Of a DNA stretch of 64,000 nt, positions 58,471 through 64,000 are shown in pieces. The position numbers were made by a program, and so were the translations under genes. The notes beneath the pieces were generated by a model, which saw only the letters and a list, made by a program, of their open reading frames with translations, was not told where the DNA came from and did no database searches. Origin of the DNA: Candidatus Gastranaerophilales bacterium (GTDB lineage Bacteria > Cyanobacteriota > Vampirovibrionia > Gastranaerophilales > Gastranaerophilaceae); the NCBI GenBank assembly GCA_944325065.1, contig CALUYS010000003.1, forward strand, positions 85,403-149,402. The letters are read 5' to 3'. Position 1 is the first letter of the stretch. Each line of letters starts with the position of its first letter.

Positions 58471-59478
58471 TTAAGATTTATGAGAACCAAAATCTAAAGC
58501 AACTGTTCTGTTTAAAGAAGAAAGTAATTTTTTTATCTCAGAAAGTGAAACATTTGCAAAATTTTTATTGTCATAAATATTATATCTCAAACGATATATT
58601 TGTGGTGTAATATTAATCATAATTACATTAGCACCACTTTGTAAAGCGATTTTTCGTCCATTTTCTAACAATGTTTCCATGGCTGTTGTTGCAGGGATAT
58701 TGATATCAGGCATCAAAAGTCTAACAATTGCCATAACTTTAAAGCTTAAGAAAATGTCACCATTTTGAAACATTTCAAGTGGTGTTTTTTTTGTTGCAAT
58801 AAAAGGACCAATACCGATCATATCAGCTTCAAGTTCTTTAAAAAATAAAATATCACAAGCCAAACTTTCAATAGATTGTTCCGGCAACCCTACCAAACAG
58901 CCACTTCCTGTTTCAAAACCAAGATTCTTTAAATTGTATAGACAAAGTTTTCTATTTTCAAAACTCATATTTGGATGCATTTTTTTATATAACGTTTTAT
59001 CTGTTGTTTCAATACGAAGTAAATACCTGTCAGCCCCAGCCATTTTATAAGCTTTATAATTTTCATGTGTTTTTTCACCAATGCTTAAAGTCAAAGCAAC
59101 ATCATATTTCTTTATTTTTTTTATTAAAGAAATCATTTTTTTTTCATCAAAATAATCATCCTCTCCACTTTGAAGAACAATTGTTTTATACCCCAAATTT
59201 GTCGCTTCCGAAACGGTTTGGATTATACCATTTTCACTTAGTCTATATCTTTCAACGTGATTGTTTTGTGCTCTAATGCCACAATATTTACAATTTTGTT
59301 TACAAATATTGGAAAATTCAATAAGACCACGAATATGAACATCATTACCGACATATTTTTCTCGAATTTCATTTGCTGCGATAAAAATTTCATCAGCATT
59401 TTTGTATTCAAGCAAACTTACAATTTCATCAAAAGACAAATCGTGTTTATTTTTTGCTTTTAAAATTAAATCTTTCAT
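58471..59478 (-). CDS. hydE: [FeFe]-hydrogenase maturase HydE
   Basis: 335 residues, radical-SAM TIM barrel: CxxxCxxC as C59, C63, C66 in CKQNCKYCG, and GLPEQSIESLACDI in the second half. I place it with HydE rather than BioB by the whole pattern (HVERYRLSENGI; IGPFIATKKTPL). HydE works with HydF and HydG to build the H-cluster diiron subsite. No other hyd gene is in the window. No Shine-Dalgarno; the -10 box ends 7 nt before the ATG. Confidence 0.87.
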   Translation of the reverse strand: MKDLILKAKNKHDLSFDEIVSLLEYKNADEIFIAANEIREKYVGNDVHIRGLIEFSNICKQNCKYCGIRAQNNHVERYRLSENGIIQTVSEATNLGYKTIVLQSGEDDYFDEKKMISLIKKIKKYDVALTLSIGEKTHENYKAYKMAGADRYLLRIETTDKTLYKKMHPNMSFENRKLCLYNLKNLGFETGSGCLVGLPEQSIESLACDILFFKELEADMIGIGPFIATKKTPLEMFQNGDIFLSFKVMAIVRLLMPDINIPATTAMETLLENGRKIALQSGANVIMINITPQIYRLRYNIYDNKNFANVSLSEIKKLLSSLNRTVALDFGSHKS

Positions 59479-59485
59479 AAAAAAT

Positions 59486-59491
59486 ATTATA
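59486..59491 (-). promoter_or_regulatory. hydE promoter -10 box, probably leaderless
   Basis: Minus-strand TATAAT (59491-59486), then 7 nt to the hydE ATG. The -35 is weak. Confidence 0.5.
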
Positions 59492-59551
59492 ACTTAAATT
59501 ATGCTAAGTTGTTATATTTAATGAACAAATAAATGACATTAATAAAAAGTT

Positions 59552-60062
59552 TTAGGATTTATATACAACTTTACACAAAGCTTCTTCGTCCGGAGGATGT
59601 TAAATTAATTTTTAAATAATTCTTAAAAAAAATGTGAAACAAAGCTGCATTAAAATCATCCTCGCCCTAACCCTAAAGCTAAAAAAAGAAGAGGGGGAAT
59701 AAAGAAGTTGGAGAAAGAGGTCAACAATGGCAACCCATGCGCAGGTTTGAGTAATAGTCACAGACGAAACATTGTCAAAGCCTCCTTTTGTTTGAGTGCA
59801 CGAAGTGCACGAGTTAAGGAGGCTCAAGTTGAGTCGTGTGAATATACGAAAACCAAGTGGGTTGCGGTTTTGTGCAGCTTTTGCGTAAAAGCTGCCCCGT
59901 CCGGAGGACATTAAAGTAATTAATTTGTTAAAGTTCGATATTAAAACCACCCCGCCCTCACACTAAAAAAGGAGAGGGATAAAATTATCCGGAAGACATC
60001 AAAATATTGAAATTTGTATACAACTTTTCACAAAACTTAGTGTAAACTAATATATAAATCCC
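59552..60062. repeat. Mosaic intergenic repeat region
   Basis: A roughly 500-bp mosaic that is more GC-rich than the rest of the window. Repeated modules: CGTCCGGAGGATGTTAAA (59587) and CGTCCGGAGGACATTAAA (59898), a weaker TCCGGAAGACATC (59988); CCCTAACCCTAAAGCT (59665) against CCCTCACACTAAAAAA (59955), each next to a GAGGG; and GATTTATATACAACTTTACA (59553) against the inverted TGTAAACTAATATATAAATC (60041). The module set occurs twice, about 310 bp apart, around a unique core with the hairpin GCCTCCTT (59780-59787) / AAGGAGGC (59816-59823). Two spurious ORFs lie within; neither resembles a protein. Confidence 0.6.
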
Positions 60063-60083
60063 AAAGTTTTTATTAAAATGAAA

Positions 60084-60141
60084 GGCGGCACAGCCGACAA
60101 ATTTGCGATATTATAATCTAAATAATGTCGGCTGTGCCGCC
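60084..60141. repeat. Perfect 16-bp inverted repeat (GC-rich hairpin)
   Basis: GGCGGCACAGCCGACA (60084-60099) and its exact complement at 60126-60141, with a 26-nt loop. Too long a loop for a standard terminator, and no T-run follows. In this AT-rich genome such a GC stem is notable; it ends 58 bp before mnmG. Confidence 0.85.
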
Positions 60142-60165
60142 TATATTATAAATAAAAAAAGAATA

Positions 60166-60193
60166 TTGGCGGATTTAATTTACGGGTTATAAT
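60166..60193 (+). promoter_or_regulatory. mnmG promoter, probably leaderless
   Basis: TTGGCG (60166-60171), 16-bp spacer, perfect TATAAT (60188-60193), then 6 nt to the ATG at 60200. No Shine-Dalgarno. Confidence 0.65.
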
Positions 60194-60199
60194 ATAAGT

Positions 60200-62065
60200 A
60201 TGTTTAAGTATGATGTAATAGTAGTTGGTGCGGGTCATGCAGGATGTGAAGCAGCCTTAAGTTCCTCGAGATTGGGAGCGAAGGTTTTGCTAGCTACATT
60301 AAACTTGGATAATATTGCACTTATGCCTTGTAACCCAGCCATTGGCGGTCCTGCAAAATCTTGTTTAGTTCGAGAAATTGATGCACTTGGTGGTCAAATG
60401 GGAATTGCTGCCGATGCAACTTATATGCAAATGAAAATGCTTAATCGTTCTCGAGGTCCTGCTGTCTATGCTCTTCGAGCTCAAAGTGATAAAAAAGAAT
60501 ACATAGCTTATATGAGAAAAGTCATTGAAAATGAAAAAAATATAAGCTTAAAACAATGCATAATGAAATCCTTAATTGTGAAAAACGATGTTGTAATAGG
60601 GATTGTTGATGAGTTTGGGCTTGAATATTATGCAAAATCAATCATTTTGACAACTGGTACTTCATTAAACGGTAAAATTTGGGTAGGACATACATCACAA
60701 GATTTTGGAAGACTTGGAGAAGCTAGTGCTAATGGGCTTTCTGATTGTTTAAGAACGATAGGCTTTGATGTAAAAAGGTTAAAAACCGGCACACCTGCAC
60801 GTGTTGACGGTAGAACACTTGATTTTAGTAAAATGGAACTTGAACCTGGCGATGACACTTTAAGTTTTTTTTCTTTTTTACCTAACAGACCAATTCGTGA
60901 ACAATATCCTTGTTATCTAACAAGAACAAATGAAAAAACTCATCAAATAATCAAAGAGAATATTAATACATCGCCTTTATATTCAGGCTTAATTCACGGA
61001 AAAGGTCCAAGATATTGCCCGAGCATTGAAGATAAGATAATAAGGTTTGCTCAAAACCCTTCTCACCATATTTTTATTGAACCAGAAGGTAAAAACACTT
61101 ATGAAATGTATGTGCAAGGTTTTTCAACATCACTGGCTGCTAATGTTCAAATTGAAATGTTAAAAACTCTCCCAGGGCTTGAAAATGTTCATATTATCAA
61201 ACCTGCTTATGCTGTTGAGTATGATTACATCCCATCATATCAGTTAAATCACACACTTATGACAAAAAAAATAAAGGGATTATTTTTTGCAGGTCAAATT
61301 AATGGTACAAGTGGATATGAAGAAGCTGCAGCTCAAGGGCTTATTGCAGGGATTAATGCTGTTAAATATATTGATAGTGAAGATAACATGCTTACATTAT
61401 CACGTAATTCTTCTTATATCGGCACATTAATTGATGACCTTGTTACAAAAGATTTGGACGAACCTTATCGCATGCTCACTTCAAGAAGTGAATATAGGCT
61501 TTTGTTAAGACAGGATAATGCCGATGAGAGATTAACTGAAATAGGTTATAAAATAGGACTTGTTGATGACTATCGATATAAAATATTTAAAGATAAAGAA
61601 AAAAAAATAAATGATGAAATTTTAAGACTTGCAAAAACAAAAATTCAAGCCAACGAACAAAATAATATAATTTTATCAAAATATAATGAAAAATTAACAA
61701 AAGGTACATACCTAAATGAACTCCTAAAACGCCCTAAAATTGAATACCAAGTTTTAAAAGAGTTAGATAAAACAACTGACAATTTAAATTTGTCAGATGA
61801 TATTACTGCAACGGTTTCAATAAAACTAAAATACGATGGTTATATAAAACGTCAAGAAAATCAGGTATTGCAAAGTTCCAAATTAGAAAAAGTTAAAATC
61901 CCACAAAATATTGACTATATGAAAATTAAACACATTTCAATAGAAACAAGAGAAAAACTTGCAAAAGTTCGACCTTCAAATTTGGCTCAAGCAAATAGAA
62001 TTGGTGGGGTTAAACCTGCAGATATCTCTGTTTTAATGGTGTTAATTGAATCTCACAAAATCTAG
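60200..62065 (+). CDS. mnmG: tRNA uridine-5-carboxymethylaminomethyl modification enzyme MnmG
   Basis: 621 residues, full length. FAD loop [12 protein letters not shown] (8-19), signature [15 protein letters not shown] and C-terminal [16 protein letters not shown] helical domain. With MnmE it modifies U34 of several tRNAs. The stop shares the 4-bp CTAG palindrome with the convergent gene. Confidence 0.98.
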   Translation: MFKYDVIVVGAGHAGCEAALSSSRLGAKVLLATLNLDNIALMPCNPAIGGPAKSCLVREIDALGGQMGIAADATYMQMKMLNRSRGPAVYALRAQSDKKEYIAYMRKVIENEKNISLKQCIMKSLIVKNDVVIGIVDEFGLEYYAKSIILTTGTSLNGKIWVGHTSQDFGRLGEASANGLSDCLRTIGFDVKRLKTGTPARVDGRTLDFSKMELEPGDDTLSFFSFLPNRPIREQYPCYLTRTNEKTHQIIKENINTSPLYSGLIHGKGPRYCPSIEDKIIRFAQNPSHHIFIEPEGKNTYEMYVQGFSTSLAANVQIEMLKTLPGLENVHIIKPAYAVEYDYIPSYQLNHTLMTKKIKGLFFAGQINGTSGYEEAAAQGLIAGINAVKYIDSEDNMLTLSRNSSYIGTLIDDLVTKDLDEPYRMLTSRSEYRLLLRQDNADERLTEIGYKIGLVDDYRYKIFKDKEKKINDEILRLAKTKIQANEQNNIILSKYNEKLTKGTYLNELLKRPKIEYQVLKELDKTTDNLNLSDDITATVSIKLKYDGYIKRQENQVLQSSKLEKVKIPQNIDYMKIKHISIETREKLAKVRPSNLAQANRIGGVKPADISVLMVLIESHKI

Positions 62066-62727
62066 CTTAAATTTAAATATGTAAAATTATCTTTATGATA
62101 AACATTTTCAATTACAAAATCAACTCTGTTTTTAAAAATAGGCACGTCAAAGACAAAAGTATGATATTCTCCATTTTCACCACAAATATCGACATTTGAA
62201 GGCAAAGAGTTAATTAAATTCATATCTAAAATTTTACCTAGATAACTATTATCAATTTTCTTTAAATCAATACAGGTTATTATAGCTTTACATCCTAGAT
62301 GCAAAAACATATCAATTAGCTCTTTTGATGATTTTCCCCAAAGTGGATAAATACCAACCATACCAAGTTCTTCTAAGTGATTATCACAAAAATCTTTTAA
62401 TTCAGTCAAAAAAATGTCACCAAAAGCTATATTTTTAAAACCATTAATTTTAAATTTGTTAAAATAAGGAGTCATTTTGAATTTATATTCTTCAATGGTT
62501 TGACTTTTATCTATATAAATTTTTTCAATATTTAAATTCAAGGCACTTGCTTGTTTATTAATTAATTTTTCATTAATTGAATGAAAATTAACTCTTTTAA
62601 ATTCGCTATTTAAAGTGACAAAGGTCTTCTCAATTTTATCCCTATTTTGTAAAAGATAATATAGTTCCATAATACTATCTTTACCCTTTGAAAAAGATAG
62701 GATTGTATTAAAGTTAGAAATTTTCAT
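62062..62727 (-). CDS. Dph6-like ATP pyrophosphatase (PP-loop protein)
   Basis: 221 residues. PP-loop SFSKGKDS (11-18) and the C-terminal [16 protein letters not shown], which is typical of the Dph6/MJ0570 family. The family includes diphthine-ammonia ligase in eukaryotes and archaea; diphthamide is not made in bacteria, so the bacterial role is probably another ATP-dependent amidation or thiolation. Its start overlaps the stop of a decayed gene (62714). Confidence 0.8.
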   Translation of the reverse strand: MKISNFNTILSFSKGKDSIMELYYLLQNRDKIEKTFVTLNSEFKRVNFHSINEKLINKQASALNLNIEKIYIDKSQTIEEYKFKMTPYFNKFKINGFKNIAFGDIFLTELKDFCDNHLEELGMVGIYPLWGKSSKELIDMFLHLGCKAIITCIDLKKIDNSYLGKILDMNLINSLPSNVDICGENGEYHTFVFDVPIFKNRVDFVIENVYHKDNFTYLNLS

Positions 62728-63465
62728 ATTTATATTGTTTCATTAAATTATTAAAAGTTTTATAATTAATAGATTTTGTAGAGTTTGGTAAAAAAAGTTT
62801 ATCATATTTTGAAAGTTTTGCAAATTTAAAAGCATTAAAAATATCTTTTGGAGTTTGTATCACATCACCAATATCATTTTTATTTTTAAGAATTCTTCAA
62901 GTATCATCACAAGCTGTATAATAAGCATCAACACCATACTTACCATTTTGCCCCCAAAAATATGTTAATTCTATGTTAGATTTTCTAAAAAATGATTTTA
63001 AAGTTAGAAATAAATGCTTACTTATTTTTTTAAAAACTAGAATTTACATCATCCCCACCAATTAAAAAAACATTTTTATTGTTATCTTTTATTTTATTAA
63101 AACTTTTTAACATTTTCCTACTTATAGGACTATGATAAGAGTTAATTTGTTTAATATTATCATCTTCTGGAACAAAATGATATCTTACCTGCAAGTTATG
63201 AACTTGTTTACCTGTTATTCCACCAGCACAACAAGTAAAAATTTTACCTGTAATTATATTTTTTGAGTTTTAATACTTTTTATATTCCAAGGAAAACTCG
63301 ACTAATTAGGATGTTATTGTTTATATTTTTTCTGTTTTTTAAAAAAATATTATAATCCTTAGGATATTCAGCAGAAAAATTTTTAGGTCTATTAGTCTCC
63401 AATTCTTCCTTTTTACAAAATTTAATATTGGATTTAAAACTTATATTACAAATATTATTCTTCAT
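62714..63465 (-). pseudogene. Decayed gene of unknown family
   Basis: The minus strand reads MKNNICNISFKSNIKFC at 63465 and runs to IFLKNRKNINNNILISRVFLGI, then stops. The frame then continues in another phase as TCCAGGITGKQVHNLQVRYHF (about 63230) to KNVFLIGGDDVNS, with a stop near 63040. It continues again as ELTYFWGQNGKYGVDAYYTACD, with a TGA inside (near 62908), and ends KQYKYENF with TAA at 62714, in frame and overlapping the next gene. At least two frame shifts and two in-frame stops are present. A Cys/Gly-rich CCAGG and GxxxxxIGGDDV recur in the reconstructed protein; I know no family. Confidence 0.65.
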
Positions 63466-63540
63466 AAGAGAAATTTTACTACAAAGTATAAAATTTAATA
63501 TAAAAATAATTTTTATTATTTGCAAAAATTTTCAATATTA

Positions 63541-64000
63541 GTAAAGTTAATTCAAGAAACAATCGCAACACTATAAAGTTTAAAAAGGTTGTTCAAATGT
63601 AATATAACTAAGAATTTTCATCGGTCTATTGTTAATCCAATTTTCGACATACGTAATTTTCTTCTTCTCTATTATATTAAAATTTGTTCTTTTGAAAAAA
63701 TCTTTTAGTTTGTCCATTAATATTTTTCAATACTCTTTGATTTTAACTTTTATATCTCTTATAAAAATATGATTTAATGTTAAGCGTTTTGTTAATTTTT
63801 TTAGTTTTATAGAACTCACATATATTATAATATTGTTATATTTTATATATTTAATTGTATTTAAATACAGCTTCATTGGGCTAATTATTGAATTGGACTT
63901 GGTGTTAGATGTTCTTGAGACCGTTTTTTAAATAATAATTTGACGAACTAAATCTATCAACCATTACTGTGAAACAAATTGATTATTTGTTTCTTTTATT
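63541..64000 (-). mobile_element. IS30-family insertion sequence remnant (second copy)
   Basis: Minus strand, in broken frames: MVDRFSSSNYYLKNGLK near 63960, KKLTKRLTLNHIF (near 63795), then TNFNIIEKKKITYVENWINN RPMKILSYI (near 63690-63600). The IS30 pattern of DxxSR and Asn-x-Arg-Pro is preserved in these segments. The end at 63541 is GTAAAGTTAATTCAAGAAAC, an inverted-repeat-like tip. It continues out of the window. It has the same sequence ancestry as the 17574-18108 remnant (shared nucleotide blocks around AAAATTGGATTAACAATAG). Confidence 0.75.

Noticed and set aside
59612..59950. Two overlapping ORFs (about 112 and 68 residues) in the intergenic repeat region
   Set aside because: They run in opposite strands through repeated modules, have Cys/Ser-rich compositions unlike the neighbours, and have no ribosome-binding site; they are chance frames in GC-richer repeat sequence.
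62880..62920. TGA possibly read as tryptophan in the decayed gene
   Set aside because: Other frames show shifts and TAA stops as well, and intact genes nearby use TGA as stop (e.g. exonuclease, fabH); no sign of a changed code.

Overview
The window is a 64 kb, very AT-rich, gene-dense bacterial chromosome segment. It has about 55 protein genes, no rRNA and no tRNA that I could find. The gene content fits a non-photosynthetic relative of Cyanobacteria (Vampirovibrionia/Melainabacteria, most likely the gut order Gastranaerophilales). The evidence is a close homologue of the cyanobacterial response regulator RpaB, an ATP synthase beta-epsilon pair in its own transcription unit as in Cyanobacteria, an Omp85 protein with three POTRA domains (so a Gram-negative envelope), a NifU/NifS-type Fe-S assembly pair, and HydE for [FeFe]-hydrogenase maturation (fermentative, H2-linked anaerobe). 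This taxonomic call is inference from gene content; no marker tree was possible.

Layout. 1-660: end of a SulP anion transporter. 673-3980 (minus): plsY, a DnaQ-like exonuclease, a U32 peptidase/tRNA hydroxylase-like gene and a YqeG-type phosphatase. 4125-4440: a decayed thioredoxin. 4552-8921: a small exported protein, hisF, dacB, a Gfo/Idh oxidoreductase and pgsA. 8984-10828: atpD-atpC. 11237-17523 (minus): the classic fatty-acid/phospholipid cluster yceD-rpmF-plsX-fabH-fabD-fabG-acpP-fabF. 17574-18108: an IS30-type remnant. 18225-26364: a repeat-rich 401-residue protein, a HAD phosphatase, the RpaB homologue, a DUF378 protein, cytidine deaminase, and a histidine kinase paired with an HD-GYP response regulator. 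26441-35795: lineage-type membrane proteins, a BI-1-like protein, ndk-tgt, a SNF2 helicase and Omp85.

35973-43216 is a divergent chemosensory-like locus. One arm has a short receptor-like protein, a CheA hybrid and an HD-domain protein; the other has a REC-GGDEF diguanylate cyclase and a double CheW. No CheR or CheB is nearby. With the HD-GYP regulator at 25.4 kb, the window holds enzymes for both making and degrading c-di-GMP. 43375-51071 is housekeeping: rpmE, metF, nifU-nifS, an exported serine hydrolase candidate, sdaAB-sdaAA-tatD-tyrA. 51206-53383 is a block of unrecognised, apparently lineage-specific proteins. 53438-62727 carries a GPH/SUC-type sugar transporter, a SerB-like phosphatase, a Kef-type antiporter, a DNA polymerase III delta'-like protein, hydE, mnmG and a Dph6-like ATP pyrophosphatase. 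A mosaic of intergenic repeats lies at 59.55-60.14 kb. The right edge (62714-64000) is a decayed gene followed by a second IS30-type remnant.

The points most worth a second look are: several housekeeping genes whose -10 box ends only 6-9 nt before the start codon and that lack a Shine-Dalgarno sequence (candidate leaderless mRNAs); the chemotaxis-like locus without adaptation enzymes but with c-di-GMP output; the RpaB homologue in a genome that looks non-photosynthetic; the repeat island; and the unrecognised proteins at 18.2, 26.4 and 51.2-53.4 kb.
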